Positions 18,058 through 26,459 of a stretch of DNA of 64,000 bases are shown here, in pieces. Origin of the DNA: Erwinia persicina NBRC 102418 (GTDB lineage Bacteria > Pseudomonadota > Gammaproteobacteria > Enterobacterales > Enterobacteriaceae); contig NZ_BCTN01000005.1 in NCBI RefSeq assembly GCF_001571305.1, positions 62,001-126,000 of the forward strand. Reading direction: 5' to 3'. Position 1 is the stretch's first letter, and each line of letters starts with the position of its first letter. Below the pieces are notes generated by a model. It saw only the letters and a list, made by a program, of their open reading frames with translations. It was not told the origin of the DNA and searched no databases. Made by a program: the position numbers and the translations under genes.

Positions 18058-20153
18058 ACCGCGCTATCCTCTTCCACTTGTGCCCGACGTTTTTTTCTTG
18101 CCCGCCGATCCTGGAATGTCAGCCAGAACAGCTCAAACACGGTACGAATAATGTTCAGTAACGAACGCAACGGTTTATCTTTAGGCCCCACAGGCTGGAT
18201 CCAGGCGTCGGCGCGCGACAACACCACCCGAACCAGCTCACGACGGCGTGGCAGCGGCATCTCATCAAACTGCAGTCGGATAACGCCATCCTCCGCACCA
18301 ATCACCTGAACCGGAATGGAGATCACCCCGGACTGCAGGATGAGGTCAATGGCTTCAATCTCGTCCTTCTCATGACGCGAGTCTGGCGCATCGATCTGCG
18401 CACCGCCCATCGACAGGTTAACGGTATTTGAACGCGATGAGATGCCACTGGCGTAGTGCACCACCACGGGAAGATTGACATCAACACGGATGGTTTTACG
18501 CACCTGTTTGGTTTCACGCGCCACGGCAATGGCTGCCATCAGAATAATCAGGCTGAAGGTCGCCCAGCCGACGTTCAGCGCAATAACGTAGGGATCCACG
18601 CCAAAGTAGTCATGCGCTGTCGCCCGGACAATGCCACTCACTACGCCCACCAGTAACAGCAGAGCGCAGATCACGTGCGGGCGCACGATATTGAAGTCAA
18701 AGAAACCGACGTCCAACAGGCCACCTTTATCCGTCACGTTAAATTTACCGTGCTTCGGTGAAATCATCGTTAACAGGGTCGGGATCACCAGATGGAAAGC
18801 CATCACGGTTTCGTAAATCTCTCCCCAGAAGGTGGCGCGGAAGCGACCGTTCATACGAGAGTTAACGTAAAGCGACATTACCAGGTGCGGCAGAACGTAG
18901 GCAAAGATCAGGCCTGCCGACGAGTGGATGATATTCAGATTGAACAGCAGGTACGCCAGCGGCGCCGTCAGGAAGACAACACGCGGCAGGCCAAACTGGA
19001 AATGCAGCATGGCGTTGAGATAGCAGAGCCGCTGCTGCCATTTCAGCCCGCGACCCAACAGCGGGTTATCGACGCGGAAAATCTGCGTCATGCCTCGCGC
19101 CCAGCGCGTACGTTGGACAATATGCAGACCCAGACGCTCGGTCGCCAGACCGGCGGCCAGCGGGATAGCGAGGAAGGCAGAGCCCCAGCCAAGACGCTGC
19201 ATTTTCAGCGCGGTGTGGGCATCTTCTGTCACGGTTTCCACCGCGAACCCGCCAATCTCTTCCAGCGCTGAACGACGAATGACCGCGCAGGAGCCACAGA
19301 AAAAGGTCGCATTCCAGTTATCATTACCCTGCTGAACCGGGCCGTAGAACAGGGCCCCTTCGTTCGGAATGTCGCGGGCGGCTTTCAGGTTGCGCTCAAA
19401 CGGATCCGGTGAATAGAAGTAGTGCGGCGTCTGGAGCAGGGCCAGCTTTTCATCTTTCAGGAAAGCACCGACGGTGGCCTGCAGGAAGGTGCGTGTTGCC
19501 ACATGGTCGCAGTCAAAAATGCAAATCAGCTCACCTTTGGTGATTTTCATTGCATGGTTAAGGTTACCGGCCTTGGCGTGGCGATTGTCATCACGCGTGA
19601 TGTAACCCACGCCAACATCGGCGGCAAAGCGGGCAAACTCGCTGCGCTTACCGTCATCCAGCAGATAGATTTTGATCTTATCGCGCGGATAGTCGATGCA
19701 CTGTGCCGCCAGCACCGTATCACGTACCACGTCCAGGCTTTCGTTATAGCTGGGGACGTAGACATCAACGGTAGGCCACAGGCTGATATCGTCGGGCAAC
19801 GGCTCAATGGTGCGCTTCAGCGGCCATGAGGTTTGCAGATAACCGAGGATTAATATCAGCCAGACATAAAGCTCGGCCATAAATAGCCCGATGCCAAGAA
19901 TGGCTTCGACCTCAGAATTAAAATGCAGTGTTTCCGTCGCCCGCCAGTAAATATAGCGTGTGGACATCATCGCTGAGAGGATCACCATCACGATGGTGAT
20001 TTTTTTGCTTTTGCTAATACCTAATAAAAACAGAATAGCAATCGAGATTAAGCCAAAAATATATTGCTTAGCGCTATCCATCGGTGTCGTCACGATGACG
20101 GCTGCGACGGGGAATAATACCAGCAGCAGGAGATAAAAGAGGACTTTATTCAT
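18054..20153 (-). CDS. bcsA: BcsA, cellulose synthase catalytic subunit (locus II, short form)
   Basis: A 699-residue GT2 cellulose synthase. Motifs are DDG at 166-168, DCD at 214-216, TED at 309-311 and QRTRW at 347-351. A PilZ domain follows with VRKTIR and NLSMGG, so c-di-GMP activation is expected. It lacks the ~150-residue N-terminal extension of the locus I enzyme, which fits a class of operon that does not use BcsEFG. The start at 20153 gives an immediate membrane helix (VLFYLLLLVLFPVAAVI). It lies 96 bp after bcsQ, the largest gap in the operon, and overlaps bcsB by 4 bp. Confidence 0.97.
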   Translation of the reverse strand: MNKVLFYLLLLVLFPVAAVIVTTPMDSAKQYIFGLISIAILFLLGISKSKKITIVMVILSAMMSTRYIYWRATETLHFNSEVEAILGIGLFMAELYVWLILILGYLQTSWPLKRTIEPLPDDISLWPTVDVYVPSYNESLDVVRDTVLAAQCIDYPRDKIKIYLLDDGKRSEFARFAADVGVGYITRDDNRHAKAGNLNHAMKITKGELICIFDCDHVATRTFLQATVGAFLKDEKLALLQTPHYFYSPDPFERNLKAARDIPNEGALFYGPVQQGNDNWNATFFCGSCAVIRRSALEEIGGFAVETVTEDAHTALKMQRLGWGSAFLAIPLAAGLATERLGLHIVQRTRWARGMTQIFRVDNPLLGRGLKWQQRLCYLNAMLHFQFGLPRVVFLTAPLAYLLFNLNIIHSSAGLIFAYVLPHLVMSLYVNSRMNGRFRATFWGEIYETVMAFHLVIPTLLTMISPKHGKFNVTDKGGLLDVGFFDFNIVRPHVICALLLLVGVVSGIVRATAHDYFGVDPYVIALNVGWATFSLIILMAAIAVARETKQVRKTIRVDVNLPVVVHYASGISSRSNTVNLSMGGAQIDAPDSRHEKDEIEAIDLILQSGVISIPVQVIGAEDGVIRLQFDEMPLPRRRELVRVVLSRADAWIQPVGPKDKPLRSLLNIIRTVFELFWLTFQDRRARKKRRAQVEEDSAV

Positions 20154-20249
20154 AAGTCATCCTGAATATGTATTGTTATAATTCGTGGCAATCCCAACAT
20201 AATCGGATTACGCGTATTCAGGCCTCCCTGCCTGGTCATAATCCGGCCG

Positions 20250-21047
20250 TTAACGGGGCTTTAGCGGAGCATGCAGTTCTCCGTCACCGACTTTAATATC
20301 AAGCAGCGCAGCAAGGCGCTTAGCGATCAACTCAATATCAAACGCCGCGGCGGAGACAGGGCTAAAATCAAAAATCGACTGTTGGGACGCATTGGCTTCT
20401 GCCACGCTTTCATCACGATTCACGACGCCCATCAGCCTGTCGCCAAGGCGCTGCTGCATAAATGCGGTCACATCGCGGCTGATATTTCTGCGGCTATCGC
20501 TCTGATTCAGGACGAAATAATGACCTCCCCGGTGATTCAGCGCCCCACCAATCATTTTTTCTTTTTCAATCTGCGGGAGCAGCGACAAGGATGCTGTGTC
20601 TGCCAGCATCACCACTAAATGCATATCGGCCAGCGCCGTCATGGCTTTAAGCGCCGGCCCGGGGCCGGGAGGGAAATCAGCGATAATCACCAGCCCGGGG
20701 TAGTTCAGCACCGTGTGCAGGCCACGGGACAGGAAGTTAGGATCCCGGGTCAGGTTGTCTTCAAACCCGAGACGCTGATCTTCCGTCACGTCACCGTAAG
20801 GCAGGACAAAAATATTGCCCCCGGTGGTGAGAATGGACTGACTCCAGTCAGAGGATTCGGCAGATTTTGCGACAAAACCCCGGCTGTCCGCCAGTGGAAC
20901 ACCAAAGTGCAGGCGCAGGGCATTTTGCACGTCAAAATCGATCGCCAGCACCTTGCTGCCGCCACGGGCGAGGGCATGAGCAAGATTGGCTGCCATGGTG
21001 GTTTTCCCCACGCCGCCTTTCGGTGAGCAGACACAAACTAACGGCAT
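20250..21047 (-). CDS. bcsQ: BcsQ, MinD/ParA-like ATPase of locus II
   Basis: A 265-residue ATPase with a complete deviant Walker A (SPKGGVGKTTMAANLAHALA, residues 8-27). The P-loop lysines are intact here, unlike the locus I BcsQ. LVIIADFPPGPGPAL is the likely switch/Walker B region, and VNRDESVAEANASQQSIFDFSP is the BcsQ-family C-terminal block. Its likely role is assembly or polar placement of the locus II synthase complex. It starts inside the last codons of bcsO (10-bp overlap), so the two are coupled. Confidence 0.9.
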   Translation of the reverse strand: MPLVCVCSPKGGVGKTTMAANLAHALARGGSKVLAIDFDVQNALRLHFGVPLADSRGFVAKSAESSDWSQSILTTGGNIFVLPYGDVTEDQRLGFEDNLTRDPNFLSRGLHTVLNYPGLVIIADFPPGPGPALKAMTALADMHLVVMLADTASLSLLPQIEKEKMIGGALNHRGGHYFVLNQSDSRRNISRDVTAFMQQRLGDRLMGVVNRDESVAEANASQQSIFDFSPVSAAAFDIELIAKRLAALLDIKVGDGELHAPLKPR

Positions 21048-21757
21048 GAGGCGATTTTCTCCAGCAGGGGATGTAGCAATATATCTTTCGGAAGCGACGC
21101 GGAAGACGGGGTGGCAGCAGGGCTGAACAGCCGCTTAAAACTGACATTAGCGGTAGCCTCTGACGCTGATGAGCGCGGCGCGATGGCCGGTGTGGCCGCT
21201 GGCGCAATATGCAGGGGTGTCGGAACGGCTGAGGGTGCCGATGCAATGTCGGCCACGGGCTGTGCCGCAGGGGCTGAACGGGCGGCCAGCTGCGCTAACA
21301 GTGAACTGCCGGATACCGCCGTTTGCTGTGCGATCGGCATGGCTTGCAGGGGAGCGGTATCGCCCCCGTCAGCCGGGGCTGCCACCGGGACAGGCACGGC
21401 AGGAGACGTGGCAGCAGGCGGCAATGAAGCAGAGATACTGTCCAGCAGTGAAGCCCCCACCCGCCCCGAAGACGCGGGTGCGACCGCCTTAAAAGACTGA
21501 ACAGGCAGATGCGACGTGGCCGGCTCAGACGCGGCCAGAGGCGGCGTAAAGGCGGCCGGATCGGCGGGCTGAGGCGCTGCTCTGTCAATACGCTGACTGT
21601 TATCCAAAACCGACCCTGCGCCCTCTTTCAGCAACTGTCGGATCACGCTCCAGTTGGTGGTATCAGCGTTCAGCACCTGCTCAGACATGTCTTTGAATTC
21701 AATGTGGTTTGTTTGCGTTTTTTCTTTAAAACGCTGCAGGTCATCATAGCTTTTCAT
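21038..21757 (-). CDS. bcsO: BcsO, proline/alanine-rich cellulose operon protein
   Basis: A 239-residue protein. The N-terminus is ordered and charged (MKSYDDLQRFKEKTQTNHIEF) and is followed by about 150 residues of Ala/Pro/Ser-rich low-complexity sequence. A short conserved-looking motif, NVSFKRLFSP, sits near the C-terminus, as described for BcsO proteins of enterobacterial bcsD-class operons. No enzymatic motif is present and its molecular role is unknown. It is the first gene of the locus II operon and overlaps bcsQ. The ATG at 21757 is chosen over a TTG at 21793. The call rests on composition, the KRLF motif and position before bcsQ; sequence similarity would be weak by nature. Confidence 0.75.
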   Translation of the reverse strand: MKSYDDLQRFKEKTQTNHIEFKDMSEQVLNADTTNWSVIRQLLKEGAGSVLDNSQRIDRAAPQPADPAAFTPPLAASEPATSHLPVQSFKAVAPASSGRVGASLLDSISASLPPAATSPAVPVPVAAPADGGDTAPLQAMPIAQQTAVSGSSLLAQLAARSAPAAQPVADIASAPSAVPTPLHIAPAATPAIAPRSSASEATANVSFKRLFSPAATPSSASLPKDILLHPLLEKIASCR

Positions 21758-22339
21758 GAGTATGATCGCGCAAGGTGGAGGATTTCGCGGCAATATAACA
21801 TATAAATTTTGAATTACTCAGACTAATCTCATACCCCAGATAAAAGGCGTTGAACGATTAATTCACGTCAATAGATTTCAATTATTCATTGCGACAGTTA
21901 TATATCAACACAGTGATTATTTGGTTTAGTTAATTATTTTGCACAGGCTAATTAAAAGCTATTTCCTGTCACTGAAATATCTTTCTGCTGCTTACCCCTG
22001 CTTAATACAACGTCCCCTTTTTTCTGGCAAGACTATCCCATAATCCTCTCCCGGATGAAGAAAAGCTGACACAAGTCTCTTGCAAAAGCCCCTGTGACAG
22101 ACCGAATCTTCGACGCCTGCAGATTCGGCTTAAGTACGACAGATAAGGAGACTTTTTATACAGCATAGCAGTGGTTAGGGAATGATGCATTTTGCTTAAG
22201 GATTTTATGCGATGTGTAACAGCGGGCGGGCCGGAAAAGCAGCCCGGCCCCTGCGCGATACGGTGAACGGCAGGGGGCGGGCCAGGGTCATAGGTTAAGC
22301 CGTCGGGGTCGACCCTTTCTTCCGGCCTGCCCACAGGGG
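21758..22339. other. Gene-free spacer upstream of bcsO and downstream of dppF
   Basis: About 580 bp. The left half (21790-22020) is AT-rich and should hold the promoter of the locus II cellulose operon, which reads leftward. An 8-bp inverted repeat CCGAATCT / AGATTCGG (22102-22109, 22121-22128) has no T run and no clear role. The right part holds GC-rich hairpins that may end dpp transcription. No coding potential was seen. Confidence 0.55.
22228..22250 (-). terminator. Possible dpp operon terminator
   Basis: A 7-bp GC hairpin (GGGCCGG 22228-22234, CCGGCCC 22244-22250) about 90 bp past the dppF stop. It lacks a clean T tract on the minus strand, so the assignment is weak. Confidence 0.35.
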
Positions 22340-23341
22340 TTAAGCGCCGGGATTTTCATCCTGATCCACGGCGAAGCAGGCGACCTGCTGTCCGCCCCAG
22401 GTCTTCAGCTGCGGCTGGAGCTGCACGCAGGTGCCGAACTGGCGGCGGCAGCGCGCGTTAAAGGCACAGCCCGGCGGCGGATTCAGCGGGCTGGGCAGCT
22501 CGCCGGTCAGCTTGATGCGCTCGCGGCGCTCATCCGGGTTAAGGCGTGGCGTGGCCGACAGCAGTGCCTGAGTATAGGGGTGCAGCGGGTTTGAGAAGAT
22601 CTGCTCCTTACTTCCCTTCTCCACGCAGCGGCCCAGGTACATCACCATCACTTCATCCGCAATATGTTCGACCACCGACAGGTCATGAGAAATAAACACG
22701 TAGGAGAGGCCGAGGTCCTGCTGCAAATCCATCATCAGGTTCAGCACCTGCGCCCGCACCGAGACGTCGAGCGCGGAAACCGGCTCATCGGCGATCAGCA
22801 CGTCCGGATCCAGCATCAGCCCGCGAGCAATGGCAATACGCTGACGCTGGCCGCCGGAGAACATATGCGGGTAGCGGTCGTAGTGCTCGGTCTTCAGACC
22901 AACCTTCGCCATCATCTCCAGCGTTTTTTCCCGGCGCTCGGCTTTGCTCAGTTGGGTATTAATCAGCAACGGCTCTTCCAGGATCTGGCTGACCTTTTTA
23001 CGCGGATTCAGGGAACCGTACGGGTTCTGGAAAACGATCTGGATTTTCTGACGGCGCAGCTTCTCCGCTTCCGGATCGTGCTTCAGCAGATCCTGTCCCT
23101 GGTAGAACAGCTGCCCTTCGGTTGGCGTTTCGATCATCGTCAGCAGGCGGCCCAGGGTCGACTTACCGCAGCCGGACTCGCCCACCACGGCCAGTGTTTT
23201 ACCGCGTTCCAGGTCAAATGACACACCATCCAGCGCTTTGACCAGCCGCTCCTGGCCGAACAGGCCTTTTTTAACCGGGTAGTGCTTCTTCAGATCGATG
23301 GCCTGCATCAGCAGGGTCGGTTTATCGTGTTCAGGCTTCAT
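22340..23341 (-). CDS. dppF: DppF, dipeptide ABC transporter ATPase
   Basis: A 333-residue ATP-binding subunit of the Dpp dipeptide/heme-type importer, almost the same length as E. coli DppF (334) and very similar throughout. Seen are Walker [10 protein letters not shown], the Q-loop region [14 protein letters not shown], signature [15 protein letters not shown], Walker [14 protein letters not shown], and the C-terminal OppD/F-type cysteine region [14 protein letters not shown] that can hold an Fe-S or zinc site. The start is the ATG at 23341 (MKPEHDKP...), which overlaps dppD by 11 bp. A longer frame reaching 23554 lies wholly in dppD and is rejected. Confidence 0.96.
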   Translation of the reverse strand: MKPEHDKPTLLMQAIDLKKHYPVKKGLFGQERLVKALDGVSFDLERGKTLAVVGESGCGKSTLGRLLTMIETPTEGQLFYQGQDLLKHDPEAEKLRRQKIQIVFQNPYGSLNPRKKVSQILEEPLLINTQLSKAERREKTLEMMAKVGLKTEHYDRYPHMFSGGQRQRIAIARGLMLDPDVLIADEPVSALDVSVRAQVLNLMMDLQQDLGLSYVFISHDLSVVEHIADEVMVMYLGRCVEKGSKEQIFSNPLHPYTQALLSATPRLNPDERRERIKLTGELPSPLNPPPGCAFNARCRRQFGTCVQLQPQLKTWGGQQVACFAVDQDENPGA

Positions 23342-24317
23342 AAGCAGGTCTCCCGGCATCATCCAGTGGGAAATGACATTTGGACTGACGCCCGGCAATA
23401 TCACGTAAAGGCGGTTCCTCGCTGCGACAGCGATCCTGCGCATACGGGCAGCGCGGGTTGAGCAGACAGCCGTTCGGGCGGTCGTACTTGCCGGGGACGA
23501 CACCCGGCAGTGACGCCAGCCGGGCTTTATCCACCGCGAACTCCGGCAGCGCACGCAGCAGCGCCTGAGTATACGGATGGCGCGGGGCCTTAAAGATATC
23601 CACCGCTTTACCCGTTTCTACCACCTGACCGGCGTACATCACGATAATGTGCTGTGCGGCTTCGGCCACCAGCGCCAGATCGTGGGTGATCAGGATCAGC
23701 GCCATATTTTCCTGACGTTGCAGATCGAGCAGCAGTTCAATGATCTGCGCCTGGATCGTCACGTCGAGCGCCGTAGTGGGCTCGTCAGCGATCAGCAGCT
23801 TGGGACGGCAGGCAATCGCCATGGCGATCATCACGCGCTGGCTCATGCCGCCGGACAGCTGATGCGGATAGACATCCAGACGGGACGCTGGATCGGGAAT
23901 CCCCACCTGGTTCAGCAGGTCAATGGCGCGCTGACGGCGGGTACGCTTATTCCCGCCCTGATGCACCTTGATGGCTTCCATGATCTGGAAGCCCACCGTG
24001 TAGCAGGGGTTAAGGCTGGTCATCGGATCCTGGAAAATCATCGCCACATCCGATCCCACCAGCTGGCGGCGCTCTTTTTCCGAAATGCGTTTCAGGTCAC
24101 GCTGGTTAAATACCAGGTTATCCGCCATCACCTTGCCGGGGTAATCAATCAGCCCCATAATCGCCAGCGAGCTGACCGATTTACCGGAGCCGGACTCGCC
24201 GACAATACCCACCACCTGACCCTGCTCAACCTGATAGCTGATGCGGTCGACGGCGCGGAACGGTGCTTTTTCGTCGCCGAAATGCACCGAGAGTTTATCT
24301 ACCGTTAATAGTGCCAT
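23331..24317 (-). CDS. dppD: DppD, dipeptide ABC transporter ATPase
   Basis: A 328-residue ATP-binding subunit pairing with DppF (E. coli DppD has 327). Walker A is GESGSGKS, the signature [16 protein letters not shown] and Walker [13 protein letters not shown]. The C-terminal OppD/DppD extension carries a cysteine-rich segment ([14 protein letters not shown]). It lies 8 bp after the dppC reading frame and overlaps dppF by 11 bp. The gene itself is intact, although the upstream dppC is frameshifted in this sequence. Confidence 0.96.
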   Translation of the reverse strand: MALLTVDKLSVHFGDEKAPFRAVDRISYQVEQGQVVGIVGESGSGKSVSSLAIMGLIDYPGKVMADNLVFNQRDLKRISEKERRQLVGSDVAMIFQDPMTSLNPCYTVGFQIMEAIKVHQGGNKRTRRQRAIDLLNQVGIPDPASRLDVYPHQLSGGMSQRVMIAMAIACRPKLLIADEPTTALDVTIQAQIIELLLDLQRQENMALILITHDLALVAEAAQHIIVMYAGQVVETGKAVDIFKAPRHPYTQALLRALPEFAVDKARLASLPGVVPGKYDRPNGCLLNPRCPYAQDRCRSEEPPLRDIAGRQSKCHFPLDDAGRPAYEA

Positions 24318-24325
24318 CTCGTCGC

Positions 24326-25227
24326 CTACTGTTTGAGTTTCGGGTCGAGAGCGTCGCGTAAACCGTCGCCCATCAGGTTAAATGCCAGTACCGTCAGCAG
24401 AATGGCAACACCCGGGAAGGTGACCACCCACCAGGCACTCTGCGCAAACTGCAACACGTCGGAGAGCATGGTGCCCACTCCGGCGTGGGCGGTTGTGCCC
24501 CCATACCCAGGAAACCCAGCGCGGCCATATCGAGGATCGCGTTGGAAAAACCGAGAGACGCCTGCACGATCAGCGGTGCCAGGCAGTTTGGTAAGATATT
24601 AATGAACATCTGACGCACGGCACCCGCTCCGGCCACGCGGGAAGCCGTGACGTAGTCGCGGGTGACTTCTACCAGCACCGCCGCACGGGTCAGTCGAATA
24701 TAGTGCGGCAGGGCGACAAAGGTCAGCGCTATCGAGGCGTTAACAATCGACGGGCCGAAGATAGCCACCAGCACCAGCGCCAGCAGCAGGCTTGGCAGCG
24801 CCAGCATAATATCGACCAGACGCATAATCGCTGCGTCTACCGCGCCGCCCACATAGCCGGCAATCAGACCAAAAATCACGCCAAAGATCAGTGACAGCAC
24901 TACCACCAGACAGCCGACCAGCAGCGACAGGCGGGCACCGTACATCAGCCGCGACAGCACATCACGGCCGACGTCATCCGTGCCGAATACATACTGCCAG
25001 CTACCGCCTTCCTGCCAGGCCGGAGGCTTCAGCAACGCATCACGGAACTGCTCCGCCGGGGCATGAGGTGCCAGCACGCTGGCAAAGACCGCGATGAAAA
25101 TCATCACAACCACGTACACCAGGCCGATTACCGCGCCTTTGTTACGCTTAAAGTAGTGCCAGAATTCCTGTAACGGGGTCATCGGCTTGGGTGCAGCGTT
25201 AACGCTACCTGGATCCACAACAGACAT
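24326..25227 (-). pseudogene. dppC: dppC, dipeptide permease subunit with a one-base frameshift
   Basis: The first ~250 residues match E. coli DppC (300 residues) closely, from TPLQEFWHYFKRNKGA through [18 protein letters not shown], including the cytoplasmic coupling loop (ASRVAGAGAVRQMFI). There the frame breaks: the codons for W-G-T-M should read TGG GGC ACC, but one G is missing (around 24473-24476). Translation shifts to APCSPTCC and stops at 24394. In the corrected frame the rest of DppC ([19 protein letters not shown] to DALDPKLKQ) is intact and ends at a TAG at 24326-24328. The lost tail holds the last membrane helix. This is either a real inactivating mutation or a sequencing error in a G run; the intact flanking sequence favours a very recent event or error. 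Confidence 0.9.
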
Positions 25228-25236
25228 GTTGGCCCC

Positions 25237-26256
25237 TTATTTCTTATGACGAATGCGTGGATTAACCACGCCGTAAAGCACGTCGACCAGCAGGTTGACG
25301 ACGATAATCAACGTGGCCACCATCAGTACCCCACCCTGCACAACCGGGTAGTCGCGGCGCTGCAGTGCGTCGATTAACCAGCGCCCCAGGCCTGGCCAGG
25401 AGAAGATGGTTTCCGTCAGGATGGCACCTGCCAGCAGCGTACCGACCTGAAGACCAATCACCGTGACGACCGGCAGCATGGCATTGCGCAGCGCGTGGAC
25501 CACAATGACCCGCATCGGGGTCAGTCCCTTAGCGCGTGCGGTACGGATATAGTCCTCGCCCAAGACTTCCAGCATCGCCGAGCGCGTCATACGCACAATC
25601 ACCGCCAGCGGGATAGTGCCCAGCACGATGGCCGGCAGGATCATATGCATCACGGCATCGTTGAAATCGCCGGGTTCGCCCCAGAACAGGGTGTCGATCA
25701 GCATAAAGCCGGTCAGTGGCATGGTGTCATCAAGGAACACCGTGTCCCCGATGCGCCCGGAAACCGGGGTCAGATTAAGCTGCACCGAAACCAGCATGAT
25801 CAGCATCATGCCCCACCAGAAAATCGGCATCGAGTAACCGGTCAGGGAGATCCCCACGGCCGTATGGTCAAAGATGGAACCGCGTTTAACGGCTGCCAGC
25901 ACGCCGACCGGGATACCGACGGCAACGGCGAACAGCATGGCGCAGATGCCCAGCTCAAGCGTGGCCTTAAAGCGCGGGACAAATTCGTCCCACACCGGTA
26001 CGCGACTTTTCAGTGACATACCGAGGTCGCCGTGCAGAACGCCTTTGATATAAGTGAGGTACTGCTGCCAGAGAGGCTGATCCAGACCGAGCTGGGCCAT
26101 TAACTGGGCGTGACGTTCCGGGGAAATACCGCGCTCGCCCACCATAATCATCACCGGATCGCCGGGGATCATATGAACAAACGCAAAGGTTAACAGGGTG
26201 ATACCGATAAACGTTGGGATAACAAGACCCAAGCGTCGGAGTATGAACTGCAACAT
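25237..26256 (-). CDS. dppB: DppB, dipeptide permease subunit
   Basis: A 339-residue inner-membrane permease of the DppB/OppB type, the same length as in E. coli. It begins MLQFILRRLGLVIPTFIGITLLTFAFVHMIPGDP, has about six helices, and carries the cytoplasmic EAA-type loop (EDYIRTARAKGLTPMRVIVVHALRNA) that docks on DppD/DppF. It lies 9 bp upstream of dppC. A 200-bp gap with a hairpin separates it from dppA. Confidence 0.96.
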   Translation of the reverse strand: MLQFILRRLGLVIPTFIGITLLTFAFVHMIPGDPVMIMVGERGISPERHAQLMAQLGLDQPLWQQYLTYIKGVLHGDLGMSLKSRVPVWDEFVPRFKATLELGICAMLFAVAVGIPVGVLAAVKRGSIFDHTAVGISLTGYSMPIFWWGMMLIMLVSVQLNLTPVSGRIGDTVFLDDTMPLTGFMLIDTLFWGEPGDFNDAVMHMILPAIVLGTIPLAVIVRMTRSAMLEVLGEDYIRTARAKGLTPMRVIVVHALRNAMLPVVTVIGLQVGTLLAGAILTETIFSWPGLGRWLIDALQRRDYPVVQGGVLMVATLIIVVNLLVDVLYGVVNPRIRHKK

Positions 26257-26397
26257 ATTCCGTATTCTCTTTTAGTTCCTGCCAGCCGTAACCGACAGGA
26301 TTATTATTGCTCACATCTTGCGCGCGAATATCCGCAGGGGACATCCACCCGCGACGCAGCGAACTGCGCCTTGACGACCTGTTTGCATCCTGGCAAA

Positions 26398-26420
26398 AGG
26401 GCCGGGGAAGACCCGGCCCT
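26398..26420 (-). terminator. Hairpin between dppA and dppB, likely partial terminator
   Basis: A perfect 9-bp stem AGGGCCGGG (26398-26406) / CCCGGCCCT (26412-26420) with a 5-nt loop. On the minus strand it is followed by TTTTGCC. It sits about 40 bp after the dppA stop. Such hairpins after a binding-protein gene commonly lower expression of the downstream permease genes or protect the mRNA end. Confidence 0.7.
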
Positions 26421-26459
26421 GGGGAAAGTTATCAGAGCCGGACAGCCCGGCCCGTAACA

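Noticed and set aside
22102-22128. 8-bp inverted repeat CCGAATCT/AGATTCGG as a terminator or small RNA end
   Set aside because: No T run on either strand and no promoter-like element placed to make a small RNA.
24394-24480. Programmed frameshift in dppC
   Set aside because: No slippery heptamer or stimulatory stem was seen, and homologues do not need one; a mutation or sequencing error is simpler.
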